A DNA stretch of 64,000 nucleotides from Marasmius tenuissimus (GCA_029532415.1 JAQOTA010000056.1:1-64000); one strand, 5' to 3'; numbered from the stretch's first letter, positions 24,361 through 37,249 are shown. Program-made: numbers and translations. Notes: generated from the letters alone by a model not told the origin.

Positions 24361-26366
24361 TATGTCACTACATTACTAGCACCGTGCCAATTCGCACTTC
24401 AATGATTTGGTGAAGTCTGTCCGGCCTCCGATATCTTAGTCTACAAGTTCCGAGTTCATCTCGTCCCTCAGGAACCATTCTACGTAGTAAATACATAGAT
24501 GATTTTTTGCTACGCTAATTGCACGTTTTCTGACTGTGGGGCACTGGGGAAGATTGCGTTCTCGATACGATCATCCTGCGGTGGCAGGCGAAAAATACAA
24601 GGTCCGCCAAAATAATCGGGGGATCTCAAACTGGCAGTGCTCAGCTCGACGATCTACATACTAAACAGATCGTGTATAGCACGCGAGCGAGACTTGCACT
24701 CTCGGTCGATCTATCCCAGTGATCCCAGTTCACCGATCCCTCGGTGAGACTGCGGGCAAACTACGTGACTGAAATAGGAAAGTCACTTCCCATATCGAGA
24801 ACCAAGTGGGCCACATCCGCGTTCCATTTTGGACGTCAAGAGAGCCGAGAAACGCGATTTTGCGCCCCTGCTTTGGCCCTACCAAGACTGACGCGCCAAA
24901 GCGTCACTTCGGGATTGGTTGGGAGAACCCAAGGGTGGGGGCCAACGCCACCGAGGTATCCCCGAGTCTCATGAATATTCTGTATTGGGAGAGTTCAACA
25001 ATTCTGCCGACTCAACACGAACGGTGACGGATCGTATTGGGTGGGTCCGACCGACTTGACAGGTAGCCTTTCCTCAAGCCTGAAGCTAAGGCCACAATAA
25101 ACTTCAACACCACGCTGTTAACACGTGTATGCAGGGCACTGAGTGGTCCTCGCTACCCTATTTCGAGCGGTCACTGTTCTGGCCCTGGTATCATATGGGC
25201 TTGGATCGAATGACTAACCTTTATACTGTCATGATGAGAGAGACACTCCGTTATAGACGTGAGTAGGGGACGAACGTAACGTCGGCTCGCCCGACGGCGA
25301 CTTGTGTTCTCAAAAGCGAGACGAGTCGCAAGCTCCTTGAACACGGAGGAGCCAACTTTTGACGGTCGGGAGCACGAATCAGAGGATGTAAAGTGGCTTG
25401 AGCCATTGAAGAGGCAGCGTCGAACCCTTTCGGCTCAGGGGAGAGTTGCTGTTGAAGTTCATTAATTTCAAGGTGAGTGAAAATCTGATTGGAACGTCGG
25501 GACACTTGAACAGCGTCGTAAGACTAGATTAAAAGTCTGCCACGTCCTCTGATGGCCAAAATGAGAGCAGAGTAAGTTTGACCCTCACCTAAAAAATTTC
25601 TTTGCGTTCTCGAGGGTCAGCGTCCCAGTGATACGCGGTCGGAAGATTGAATAAAAGGAGTACTCAGTAGATGACGAAGCGGGTAGACCTGCGCAATGAG
25701 AACGTCTCCATTAAGACCATCCCAGTCAGCAGGGACCCCACCTCTACTGTGTACTGTAACCAGTGCTGAATGCCATGTCAGAGTCCGAATGATTGGTGCG
25801 GAGAAAAGAGCGACCCATGGGAATTTCCGCAAGACACTGAGATTTTCCGGAGAGGCCCGGGCCGGAGTCTATCACCTCAACCACCACCATGAACGCAATA
25901 TTTTGCGCCTCACAATCGTCCAGTACTCCAAAGTTGCGAGCACCAGAATCATCCGTCAAGGTTGAATTGCTTACACTGGGACTCGGGGCCTCTACATCAT
26001 CTATCGGTTACATGGCCCACAATTGCCATGATGGACATGTGGCGAATTCAAGATCCTGAAATCTGCCTCGAGGTGAACACGTTCTTTGATTGTGAGATAA
26101 CTTACAGATTTATATAATAGACGTTCGGCAGATTCCTTCCCAGAATGGTGTAGAGCCTGGTCCCGTCCGTGGAGATTCACTCCGATATAGTTGGAAGTCA
26201 GCGGTGACTTTCGGTGGAATTCAGGGCCTCGCCGTCCGAACAGTATAAAGCTCTTTGTTGTTCGACGGGGACCCGTTTCTTTTTCGCCGCATCCGCTCCT
26301 CCTCCCCATCCATTTACTCCTTGTCCTTTTCCAACTCGCTCTCCTTTCGGTTCATAAGTGATCGTC
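24361..26366. other. 2-kb intergenic region, no gene seen
   Basis: Only short overlapping frames on both strands, none with a recognisable motif. The final ~150 bp act as promoter of the next gene; a TATAAA is at 26243-26248. Confidence 0.5.
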
Positions 26367-27963
26367 ATGACCGAGTCGGTTATCAACTCTCAAGATATCC
26401 GACAGTACTGGAGTACGCAGGACAGGGTCAACCACTGGGTCGAAGAGCACAATGGTGTAATTTTCAGTTCGCCAAACATTGCCCCCTCCGAATTAGACGG
26501 TGAAGATGGTGCTCCTTCTGGTGCAGCTTCGGATGTAGAGAGTTCTCATTCACTGCCTCCAAGGCTCATGCTACGCTACCCTGACGGTACAGAAATCGCA
26601 ATTCCACACCCCTCGAGCTCGGGCTCGCCACAAAACCCCTCCGTACAGAATTTGAGGTCAGGAAAACACTCAAGTTCGGGTGCACACTCATCAAATCGCT
26701 CGAGAACAGGCTCAGCTCCTTCAAGGCATTCTTCGAAGCACCCACAATCCCCCCTCTCCGATCGTCACGAGCGGGAGCGGGAACGACTTCGATCGCGTTC
26801 CCCTGAAGAAATCCGGATTCTCCCCTCGAATCATACGCCAGAAACGGGCTCCCGCGCTGCCACTCATACGTCTCATCCTTCCCATCAGACACGCTCGCGT
26901 TCACTGCCTCGAGACGCCTTCCAAGAGGAGCCTGTCCATGACCCTATGCCATTCACGAACTCTCACCCCCACTCATCCACTTCGCCAAACGGCGCCGCAA
27001 TATACCCCACACATCGAGCGCCGATAAAACTACCGAGGACACCGCCACCCGATCCCAAAATGCACTTAGCGCGTTCTCAGCCTCCTGCATGGCATCCTTA
27101 CACCAATGGCTCAAGGATGACAGCTGTGCCCATGAACCCTCATCGGCACGTCCACAATCCTAAGCACGTGCCTCCGTCGATTGTCTACGCCCCATCAAAT
27201 CACTCCCGAAATCAGTACAATCCCCCAACGATATACTCGTATCCTCCAAATTTCGGACCGGATGGAGTGATGTACAGTCACTCAGTGCCCCCTACGCGGA
27301 TGTACCGTAACGTTGGAGGAACCCCATATCCATCTGCAGGAGGAGCACCATCGTCTGTGGGGTATCAGCCACCACCTCCCCCACCAGTCCCGCCAGGGCA
27401 AGCCTATCCTCATCGCTCACGCGAGCGTTCGGAGGAGCGGGGTCGAGCATCTGGCGACGAGGGGCGCCACGTTCATGTGTCTCGAGGGACGAACGGGAGT
27501 AGCAAGAGTAAAAAGTCGAGTAAGAGCCGAAAATCTGGACATGATCGGTCGAAATCGCTTCCTCTCCAGGATGCGTTTAGACCTCCGGTGACATCGGTAG
27601 AAACCCCACCTAGGTCGCGCTCGCCTGCAGGGAGCGACGCCTCGGGCAGCACGTATTATGTTCTGCCTACAAGGAAACAAAAGGTGCACGTTTTGGTGAG
27701 TTAAATTGTGCTTCTCCCCTCCCCTGATTTCCTAACGTTCATCTCAGCGCCCAAATGAAACGCCTGGTTCCATACGAACAGCCACTTCCTCCACCAAATC
27801 ACCCACGACACCTATTTCGCCGGCAGGAAGTATGAAAAAGCCTTTCTTCGCACGTTTGCGGGGACTAGCCGGACGTTTATCGTCATCCGGAGGGTCACAC
27901 AAAAGTCTCGAGAGACGCCACTCGACTGGGAACTCGAACTCGAGTCGAGATCGCGAGTCATGA
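26367..27963 (+). CDS. Ser/Pro/His/Arg-rich disordered protein
   Basis: Model: join(26367..27695, 27748..27963), 514 aa. The start is the ATG at 26367, since the reading frame before it has no ATG. The N-terminal ~40 residues (QDIRQYWSTQDRVNHWVEEH) are the only part that looks folded. The rest is low complexity, with RS-rich blocks (ERERERLRSRSPEE), a poly-Pro run (QPPPPPPVPPG), a SKSKKSSKSRKS basic block and a basic end that includes MKKPFFARLRGLAGRL. No known domain recognised. It could be a scaffold or RNA-binding regulatory protein, but no function can be assigned. Confidence 0.75.
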
Positions 27964-29043
27964 CACTGGTTGGTCATCCACATATCGTAGGTGGGAGGAG
28001 GATGACCAGGTCTGGCGACCCAGTGTGACCGGTCGCGAGGCAGTTCATTTAATTTCGTCCCTCCAGACTGGGATGCTTTGGCCTGCCGCGAAGGTTATCA
28101 GTGACCTCGTGAGCTACCAAGGAGTCAAGCCGCCGAGATTCCCTCGGCATTTGTGCTTGCTCATCTCAGCCACGTCCGAATTGTCCGTTGCTCCTTCTCC
28201 CAACTCTTCTGCCAGATACGATAAGCCCGTCCCCATCGCGCCACCATTACATCTGGACATCTCTTTTCTCCAATCTAACCACGTTCATTTCAGTGACTTT
28301 CTGATTACACTCGTTGCAATGATTCATTTCGCTTTTGATTTTCTTTTATCACCATGTCATGTCATTTTTCCTCACCTTGGTCCACTTTCTAAGCCCCGTC
28401 GCGAGCTTGTTCAATCCTAATCTCGAATTTAACTCTCACCACGGCCTGTTGATTCAGCGGCGTGTCATACACTCCTTCTTTCCTTCCTTTCGGTCCTTTC
28501 TTTTCTTGCAGCTCGATTCCCATCACTTTTGTATGTACAACCAGCAATGTACACTACCGACAAGTCCTAGAATCTCTTCACTTCATTTTGGGGTCATAGC
28601 GTCAATAGAATTCAACATACATGCGGTACCATATCGCTCATATCCGTCTAACGGAGATTGTGAAGTCCCAGAAGTGTGGTTCGACCAGGATTAAAATCCG
28701 TCATAAGGTCTTCGTGCCTATAGAGACCGAGCGATGATGATGTGACCTTCATAGAAAAATAGAGCTGCGGAAGCCCTGCGGACCCTGGGTGGAATGACGA
28801 AAATGTAGAGGTCTATGAGCCTATGAGCCGTCGCAGCGTTGAGATTCGCGCCCTTCTTCAAGTTTTCACAATATCACCCTTTCACCTCCGTCAGGTGCGT
28901 GGAGGGACTTCTGTCACAATCACATGACCTATTTCCCAATTTGTTGAGACGTGACACCACGCGTCTCGTTCCTTGCCTCCCGCCTTCGTCTGCACGGGTT
29001 GCACAGCGCACGCTGTGACCGTGCATCACCTTCCCCTGAAACG
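27964..29043. other. intergenic, no gene seen
   Basis: 1.08 kb between the disordered protein and RAD17. The first half is pyrimidine-rich like a 3' UTR; the rest must hold the RAD17 promoter. No coding feature recognised. Confidence 0.5.
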
Positions 29044-31761
29044 ATGGCTCCCAAATCGTCTCAGCTGTCCAGCTCGACGACAGATACTCAGAAGAAGTCG
29101 ACCAAGCCCGCTTCCAAGCGACCGAAGCTGAAAGTAGGATCACTGAGCAACAGCTCCGACCCTGGAAACACAAAACGTTTGGATCCGTTAAATGCGGTAT
29201 GAGCCTCTCGCATGTTCCTTTTCTACGAGTTATAATACTCATAAATTCAACTCACAGTTCGTCAATCTGCCACCGTCTCAACCAAAGCTATCGACATCGC
29301 AATCCTCCACGAAGCCACAAGGGAAAGGGAAGGGGAAAGAAAAGGAAGTCATTGACGTGGACGCACTAGAGGATCCTCGAGGGACCAATATAAATACTAA
29401 GGCTGAAGGTGAGACGATTCTGTGAATAACGGCCAAAACAGCTGAACGAGATAAGGACTCCTCAGACGACCGCTTATGGGTCGATATCTATGAGCCTGCT
29501 ACCGAGGTGAGTATCGTATACCGGGCATTTTTATATCCACTGAGCATAATTCTTTCAGGGTGAATTGGCAGTGCATGTTCGAAAGGTGGATGATGTACGA
29601 CGATGGCTTGATGAGGCATTCGATGGCGGTCCTTCCGGGAAACTGAGGAAATATCGAGTGCGTCTCTTGTTCATCAAAGGTGTATCCTAACAGGAAATGA
29701 TTGACTTCTATCTTCAGAGGCTATTGGCTCTTACAGGTCCCGCGGGAACAGCGAAAACCAGTACAGTCAAGGTGTTGAGTCGCGAGATGAATTTTGAGAT
29801 ATTGGAATGGAGCTCTGCGGCGAACGATTCCATGGGGATGACTTTTGGTGAGTTATCATCCGCATGGATTCCGATTCTTATCTAATTTTATTGTCAGCGG
29901 ACGACATGTCATATGCGTCAAGCTCACGGGTAACGACATCCGACTACAGCTATGAAAGCTCCTACACCAAGTTCGAGGCATTTCTCACCCGTGCCGCGAG
30001 CTGTCAGAATGTGCTATCCCCTCATGCTTCCTCGAAATCAGCGCCTCACGCCCGCGGGATAATCCTATTGGAAGATCTCCCCAATCTTGGTCATCTAGAC
30101 ACCAGGGCAAAGTTTCACGCAGCACTGAAAGTTATCGTCGAAGCGTCTGATACCAATCCAGTACCCATCATCATCATTGTCAGCGACTCCGGGATTCGTG
30201 GAGAGGCGGGGGACGAGAGGTTAGCAAGCGGTATGTGGAGGAAGGATCAAGACGGAGCTATCGACTTGTATTCCGTGCTCTCCAAGGACTTGTTGAACAG
30301 CCAGTTTGTTACCCAGATCAGGTGTGTGGCCACACGGTTGTAAATACTGTCCTGAGCTCATTCCTGACTATTCGCACGGAAGATTCAACCCAATTGCCCC
30401 GACTTTATTGAAGAAGGCTCTTCAGACACTACTCAACACACACTATTCCTCAGCGCCTAAAGGGTCACGGACGTCGCCTATAACCTCTCAGCTCCTTGAC
30501 GTAGTCATCGGATCCGCTAACGGGGACATCAGAAGTGCCATTATGACGCTTCAGTTCGCATGTATAAGGCTAGCGAACCAAGTTGGGAGATCGAGCAAGG
30601 GCCGGAAGAAGGAAGGACGATCAGAGACTGACGTCCTAGTGGAAAGTATCACTCGGAGAGAACAGAGTTTGGTTCTATTCCACCTCATGGGGAAGGTGCT
30701 GTACAACAAGAGTAAGGCACCCTGTTCGTGTTTGTTTCTCCAATAGTAACAATTCAATTTACGCTCTAGGGAAAGGCGACCCACCCGCACCCTCTGCATC
30801 AGCAAGAGACATCAAAAGAGAGGAAGAGATAGACCGGAGGTTGAAAGACCCACCACCCGTTCCTCCGCATCTGAAGGAGCACGAGAGGAAGGCTAGTCGA
30901 GTGGACATCGACGTACGTGTACATCTCATGTCTGCGTTCCCTGACTGATTTTTGCTCCCAGCGCATCTATGCGGACTCACCTATAGACTCCTCCCTGTTC
31001 TCGCTATACATCCACCAGAACTACAGTCAGTTTACCAACGATATCGATCAATGTCACGGAGTCGCCGACTGGTTGAGCTGGGCTGACTCTAGTGGTGGTG
31101 AAACTGTAAGTATCATCGTCCATCTGCCCGAGGTTGCGCTCTCACTTCCTGCTCTTCGACCAGTGGTATCAAGTCAATCCACACCGTTTTCACTTACTCG
31201 CCCTCGGGACGTTGCATTCGCTGCCGGAACCTGTGGAGAGACGCTCCCAAAGGATTTTCAAGCCCGAATTCTTTGACTTTCTGCAGAAAGAGAAAGCAGC
31301 TTGGGAGGGTGTCAAAGACGTGCGGTCGTGGGTCATCCATCAGGCTACTGCCAATAACAAGGAGCTCGATAATTGGGTACGTATCTTTCTCGTCCTTCCT
31401 TTCACGTTGTACCGCGTTAGCTCAAACCTACTCGCATCAGGATGCATCGCTAGGCTGGGATATGAGTCGGTGGAGCCCTTCGTTGATTGCGACTGAACTG
31501 GGCGCGGTGCTTAAGACGCGGGACAACCAACGCTTCGCTCGATTGCCCTCATCACACAGATTGTTTTCAGTTCTCAAGTTCGTGGGGCCCGGGTTATCAA
31601 CCAGTTCGGCTGAACACCTCGGAGAGACGGACCCCGGGATGGAGGACGACAGCCTGGCTGCGATTGCTGAGCGTGAAGTGGCGGGTTTGTGGAACGAGGA
31701 AGATGACTCCAGGCAAAATAATGGCGGTTGGTTGGACGACGACGATATCGACGAATTTTAG
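29044..31761 (+). CDS. RAD17: checkpoint clamp loader RAD17
   Basis: Eleven-exon model, 723 aa: join(29044..29196, 29258..29408, 29442..29506, 29559..29657, 29718..29847, 29898..30321, 30383..30711, 30770..30912, 30962..31105, 31164..31376, 31441..31761). The basic N-terminus is followed by the family signature LWVDIYEP, then HVRKVDDVRRWLDEA and the Walker A loop LTGPAGTAKTSTVKVL at about residues 161-176. Walker B is GIILLEDLPNL. A sensor-like region (FNPIAPTLLKKAL, then GDIRSAIMTLQF) and the YIHQNYSQF region follow. The acidic C-terminus ends LDDDDIDEF, as in many RAD17 proteins. RAD17 with RFC2-5 loads the 9-1-1 clamp at damaged DNA to activate ATR-type checkpoint signalling in the nucleus. 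Confidence 0.92.
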
Positions 31762-32280
31762 CCCTTGCCATCACGATTGCCTTGCTGTATCTCTTGCACA
31801 TCTAGACTCTTATTTTTCTTGTGCAGACATTCGGCGTCAGCTCGCTAGGTTCAAGCTAAATAACTGGAGCGGTCTCCCTGGCATTAGCAACATCCTAACG
31901 CTTCTACATTTCATGGGACGTAAGTTTTGTGGGGTAACCTGCTAGCTAAATATAGCTACTAGGTTCATGGTGAACGGTACTATACCAGTGGGGAGGTACC
32001 CTGAAGGCGGCCTTATAGGTACCACTACGGTCACAAGACTGCGATTGTGTACTGTGAGGCCTGATTTGAACTGAAATTCGACTATTCCAGCGCTTCAGCC
32101 GCCGGGAAATGTTTAGAAGCGGACTTCACTCCGATTCACACTTGCGGCTCGTTTATCTCGTTCTCTGAACAGTTTTGGACACCACTCGGACTACACTTAG
32201 GATATAAACCCAGGCTGCAGTTCGGCATTCATCGGTGTACTCAACCGCACGTTCCACTCTTTATCTATCTCTTTACCATA
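31762..32280. promoter_or_regulatory. RAD17 3' end and promoter of the small secreted protein
   Basis: 519 bp. A TATAAA at 32203-32208 lies 73 bp before the ATG at 32281. No gene seen. Confidence 0.45.
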
Positions 32281-33009
32281 ATGCGCTTCTCAGCCCCTCA
32301 TCTCCTCGCCTTCGCTATGGTCGCTGGTCCCAGCGTTGCAGCCACCCCCATAAATACCTTGAATGCCACCGACCAGGTTCCATCCGGACATCTTGCCATG
32401 ATCGTAAGTCTCCCCTATACTTTCTCTTTATTTTGCGGTCCTAATCGCATTTAACCCTCGCAGGACGGCATCGAGGTCAAGATCATCGGCGACCTCAACG
32501 TTGACATAGGTCACGAAAAGCGCGGGGCTGGTGCCTCTCTCGCTCGTTTGAACCGTGCGAATGGTGACGCTGGTGTAGCCATTGGCCAGGCCCTTGGTGA
32601 GCTTCTCGCAAAGCTCGTCCCTATCAGGAAGTGGGACGAAGCTCGCGAGACGTTCACCAAGTCGACCACAGCTGCAATGTGGGCACGCAATCCCAACCGA
32701 AGCAAATGGGTCGCCGCCATCTGCTACAACAAAGGCTGGAGAGCTCAGAACCCGGGAGGAATCAGCGACGTTCAGAGTATGGAACTCAAGCTTGGGGTAT
32801 TGCACACAGACTATGATTGCATGTATATGGGAAGGAACAATCAGTTCTACACTGATAGTGATGGTGGCTACATTAATGTAAGCCTCTTGTCTCGTTACTA
32901 CTCACTATTATCTCGAGCTGACCACGCTCTTAGTTGACAGCTTTCGATGACTTATGATGGCGGTCTTTGCAGCTTCGATCGCGGTACTGGTGATCTTACT
33001 TGCCGCTGA
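32281..33009 (+). CDS. small secreted protein, unknown family
   Basis: Model: join(32281..32403, 32464..32877, 32941..33009), 201 aa. A clear signal peptide (HLLAFAMVAGPSVAA) is followed by a short propeptide-like stretch and a Lys-Arg pair (GHEKRGAGAS) at about residue 60 that fits Kex2 processing. The mature part has few Cys (AAICYNKGW, DYDCMYMG, LCSFDRG, LTCR). The last exon codes for only 22 residues. No family recognised. Size, signal peptide and Kex2-like site fit a secreted effector-like or cell-wall protein; no toxic or enzymatic activity can be claimed. Confidence 0.75.
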
Positions 33010-33861
33010 AGTACAGTTACGAGGCTATTTTTCCGTTGTAGATGTATCGTACTTACCTTCTCTTCTCAAGTTCCCTCTCTCATCGACATCTGTCATTCCG
33101 CTCTTTGCAGTCAATAGTACCTACCCTGTAGGTTTACAATCTTAATCATGCCCTTCTTTGTATCATTCGTAACGTCCGCGAGCCTCGTCGAATAGATCTA
33201 TACGCGTGTCATCAATCTATGAAGTAAAGCCTCCGAACCTTGATAGCCTCTTCTGAGGATGTGGACACTTGTGGGTCTAAGCCTTCAGCACTTCAGCAGC
33301 AACACCCAATATAACTATAGCCCCCGACCAGCGTGCCACGACAAATCAGGTTACAATTCTCTTGAGCTCAAGCTTGAGTTAGTTTTGAGAATCTAAACAC
33401 AAGATTTATATGCGTGTACCTACCCAAGGAAAATCGTGGAAATTACTGTTATTGTCCGTATAGGCTTTGGTTAATGTAAAAGAAGCAAAAGAAGGGGGGT
33501 CGGCTCGAGATTGCTGCCTCCAGCCCCTCTTATCTATGTAGCTATTCACTCACATACGCTGCATACTGCTGGGCTATCAAGAACCCGATATATGTACTTA
33601 GATGTGAACCCCAGATACATACCAAGCGTTGTTTCAGTCCGATTGTGGCTGAACGGGCGCCTAAGATCAATTATCTTGAGGGTCTATCTCACGCCATAGC
33701 CGTAAGACCAACATGGGTGTTTGCTATTCTGGCGACGATCGTGTATAAGCTACTTGTTATACTTCTGGCAACTTGGCTCAAGCCCTACGAACTGAACAAG
33801 AAAAAGAACAATATCAAAAAGCGAAAGAGCAAGCATAATTTTGCCGGAGTCCTGACGAATC
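33010..33861. other. intergenic, no supported gene
   Basis: About 850 bp between the secreted protein and the stop of the truncated F-box gene. One hydrophobic plus-strand frame near 33.65-33.85 kb lacks an ATG and runs antisense into the F-box gene; not accepted. Confidence 0.5.
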
Positions 33862-35148
33862 TCATTCCTCATAGACGTCTTCATACGAGTGAATTTCAAC
33901 GTTCGGAACGATTTCCTTCACACGGTCGACTCCGTTCTGGGACACATCACATGCGATCAACACCAGCTTCTCTATCCCGCATCCACGTCTCCTTCGTAGG
34001 CTCAGGACGTGCAACAGCTGCTCCAAGAGATTGTGAGTCACGTCTGCTGGTCGAGGAGCTGGAGGAACATAGGGGGCATAAGTGGTCCATTTTTCGTCCC
34101 AGAAGTCAAGGCAAAGCGTCCTGACGGCGGGGAAGAGCATCATAGTAGAGCCAGACCCCTCAACAACCTGATTGCCCGCTGCCGTCTGCCCCAACATCGG
34201 TATCATGTCGAGCGCCATTTGTTTCTCGCTGATGGAGATCGTGTGGAGTTCGGGGAGCGAGCCAAAGTACCGCTTGATGATCTCCCTGTGATCATCCGTC
34301 CATTCGCCTTCGTACTGGAGGTGTAGGGCACGGAGACGAGAAAGAGGCAGTCCCATGTACAAGCACTCCATTTCCTGGGGAACATTGAGGACGATGTCGA
34401 ATATCTCTCGTGAAGGAGTGATTTTAAGGCGGGGGATTCTTCGTTCGTAACGGGAGATGCGAGTAATGTCGGTCGGACCAAGTTCATCGCAGTAGGCCAA
34501 GTCATATGCACCCTCCCCGTACCCCAGCACCAATGATACGATGGGAGACGATAGGAAAAGTCGAGACAAGGCTATGTGAATGGACCGCATGAGAGCCGGG
34601 GGTATCGTCTCGGCTGTCCGTGCCACTTCCACACGAGTAGAAACAGGGAAGGCAAGATAATCCAACAAGATGATGCAATCCATGCCTCCCAAAAGGTGCA
34701 ATGATCGGAGGCGCGGGAGAGGGTACGGGGTTGAACGCGAACTGCGAGGTGGAATATCACAGACCGCGTCTATGGGATCCAATGCGGAACTCCATTTCCG
34801 CTCAATGCAGAGCGCCTCAAGTCTTGGAGCAGCTTGGATTATTTGTAAGGTTTCGTCAACAGAAGGGCGAGGTGGCCGACCGCTAGTGGTGGTGAATATC
34901 GTCAAGTGAAGAGACATCAAGTTCTTCGCGAGTCCCTCGAGCATGTTGTACCGAGAAAGGACAGCCTTGACAACGAGTTTCCTGAGAGGATATGGTCTAT
35001 GCACGAGGCTATCGGAAATGACGAGTGGGGGATGTTCTGGCCCAAGATGACCACGTCGATAGTGGGTGTCGCATTCGAGATGAAGAAATTGGAGGAGAGG
35101 AGTGGTTCCACCGACATGCTCGGGTATGCGAGAAGCGTCCCAAACGGC
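33862..35148 (-). pseudogene. 5'-truncated F-box/LRR-type gene
   Basis: One open exon of 429 codons (stop at 33862) that begins at a splice acceptor at 35148 (CGCCTAG before GCC). The protein has the C-terminal half of Agaricomycete F-box proteins: VWDASRIPEHVGGTTPLLQF, LRKLVVKAVLSRYNMLEG, and several Leu-rich lines such as LRSLHLLGG and LRALHLQYEGEW. No F-box is present. Only 22 bp of the preceding intron remain before the repeat module that starts at 35171, and no matching 5' exon appears beyond the minisatellite. The first in-frame ATG is well inside. I infer that the 5' part was lost when the repeat element arrived. F-box proteins are SCF ubiquitin-ligase adaptors; this copy is probably dead. 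Confidence 0.7.
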
Positions 35149-35170
35149 CTAGGCGTTGATGTAAGAGTGA

Positions 35171-35356
35171 TACTAAACATGTACTGCCAATAAACTTTAT
35201 CAGGACCGCCGTTAGTTGATTGATGGGCTAGTTAACCAACCACGTGTGTCTTAGCGCTCATTCTCACTCTTTCTGCTTCATCCATTTTGGTGACGAGTCG
35301 CCGTTCGACCTCAGCTTTGTTAGTCGGTGACCCATCACCGTCTATATTTTTTGAGC
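35171..35356 (-). repeat. terminal module of minisatellite element, copy 1
   Basis: Read on the minus strand this ~186 bp matches 53691-53877 over its whole length. It includes AACAAAGC, GACTCGTC, ATGAGCG, GACAC, CTAACGGCGG, GTTTATTGGCAG, and ends TTTAGTA at the outer edge. Similarity stops at that edge in both copies. Confidence 0.75.
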
Positions 35357-36215
35357 TGATATGCCCCATCTAGTTTGCAGGATCTCAGGGAGCCGTGTGT
35401 TGGTTGGTGAGTGATGGGTCACCGTTCGTTGTGGGCGAGGTCAGGTTGGTGATGGGTCACCATTCAATTAGGGTGAGTTCGAGATGGTGATGGGTCGCTC
35501 GTCGAGGTTGGGCGATAGGTCACCATTCAACGAGGGCGAGTGTGGGTTGGTGATGGGTCACTGTTCGCTGAGGGTGAGTTTGGGTTGGTGATGGGTCACC
35601 GTTCGAATAGGGAGAGCTCGGGTTGGTGATGAATCTCTCGTCAGCGTTGGGTGATGGGTCACCATTCAACGAGGGCGAGTGGGGGCTGGTGATGGGTCAC
35701 TGTTCAAATAGGGAGAGCTCGGGTTGGTGATGAATCTCTCGTCAGCGTTGGGTGATGGGTCACCATTCAACGAGGGCGAGTGGGGGCTGGTGATGGGTCA
35801 CTGTTCAAATAGGGAGAGCTCGGGTTGGTGATGAATCTCTCGTCAGCGTTGGGCGATAGGTCACCATTCAACGAGGGCGAGTGTGGGTTGGTGATGGGTC
35901 ACTGTTTGCTGAGGGTGAGTTTGGGTTGGCGATGGGTCACCGTTCAAATAGGGAGAGCTCGGGTTGGTGATGGGTCACCACTCACCGAAGAGACTTTGGG
36001 AAGAGCGATGGGGAACCGCTCGTCACCACTCTGCCATCGGTGATCGGTCTCTGTTCATACATCTGCGGTTGTATGGCGGTGGGTCGCCGTTCGTTCAAGT
36101 ACAACGTCATTAGTAATGGGTCTTTATTCATACAGCGGCGTGTCACTGCCTGCCAAAGGTAGGTTGTGGGTGGTGATGGATCACCCATCGGGGACTCCCA
36201 AAATATCTCCGTTAT
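35357..36215. repeat. minisatellite array 1 with GGTGATGGGTCACC-type core
   Basis: Tandem array of degenerate ~30-40 bp units, each with a near-palindromic core GGTGATGGGTCACC followed by GTTCAA-type and GAGGGCGAG-type spacers. Units are grouped into a higher-order repeat of about 101 bp; copies start near 35621, 35721 and 35822 with almost no differences. No coding function: frames through it are simple repeats. Confidence 0.9.
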
Positions 36216-36292
36216 TGCACGTGGCAGCGCAACCACGCAGCGGCACCACCCTTTGAAATTTTTTCCCGGTGTTCTACCATCCTGCCATCGCC

Positions 36293-37249
36293 ATGGGTTA
36301 CGACCTTTTTCTCTCTGAAGATCTTCATGATAGTCACCCTGTCCTTCTTACGTCGCTGCAGTCCTTATTTTCGGATAACAGCAGCGGCGAAGATATTGAC
36401 GTTGCGGTTCTCCCAAGTCAAATACCCGGTATGAAGACGGTCCAATGGGGCCATGGATTTGATACCAGCCTCACACTTTTGTGGTTGACTATGGGGGAGG
36501 TCGCTACTCACCTCCAAAACGACACCCTCGCCGCTTTCCTTGCTCAATTTCGAGATCATCTTGGGTATTCTGACCCCCAGCAACACACTACAATTCTACT
36601 TCTGTTCGGCGATGAACAGGCCTCTGTGGATCCCTCACAGGTCGAGCTTGAGATGTGCCGGATGGAGCTGCAGTATTCCTGCTTACGTCGGAGGGCTGAA
36701 TCAGAGCATGATGCAGCCGTAATAATCCACGCCTACACTCGAGGTACGTGATTATGTTTGAATCTCTCAGACCACTGTCCTCACCCTTCACATTCTTGCT
36801 GCAGGGCTCTGGAAGATGATGTGAGAATATCAACTCGACTATCTCATTCAACCAAGCTCAACTTTACTTCAGCGCCAACCCGTCGCCTCAGGAGCGATTC
36901 GATATTTATTGCGCCATGCTTCTCACCATCCCGGCCATGACCGCAGAGCGCGTTGCTTTGGTTACGAGTCGTCATCGGAGCCCACAGTCTTTGCATGAGG
37001 CCTTTATATCGCTCGAGAACAAGATCAATGCTGGACAGGTGATACTTAACCGAAGTCTGGTCTGTCCTTTCTATTCTGTTAGCTCTATCCGTGTTCTGAT
37101 CTGGTACGCTCTAGTTCTCGGATACTTCTGAGCCAAATGCTGAGGAGGAGCTATGGGTACGAAATTTATTCCTGGTTTTCTGCTCTCAAGATGGCAATGA
37201 GCTACTTCTTAACGAGACGGCTGTTGACGACGCGGCGCATGTACCATAA
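36293..37249 (+). CDS. unrecognised protein next to minisatellite 1
   Basis: Model: join(36293..36743, 36805..36820, 36873..37038, 37115..37249), 255 aa, phases consistent, with a 16-nt second exon. It starts MGYDLFLSEDLHDSHPV only about 80 bp after the minisatellite. It is mostly helical-looking and acidic, with no signal peptide, membrane segment or known motif (FDTSLTLLWLTMGEVATHL, ERFDIYCAMLLTIPAM, SLHEAFISLENKINAGQ). It is convergent with the cysteine-cluster gene, with 142 bp between stops, so it may belong to the same mobile neighbourhood. Function unknown. Confidence 0.55.

Noticed and set aside
33645..34124. Plus-strand frame with a hydrophobic segment and Lys-rich tail
   Set aside because: It has no ATG at its start and overlaps the F-box-type gene in antisense.
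35825..36236. Frames inside minisatellite 1
   Set aside because: They only translate the tandem repeat.
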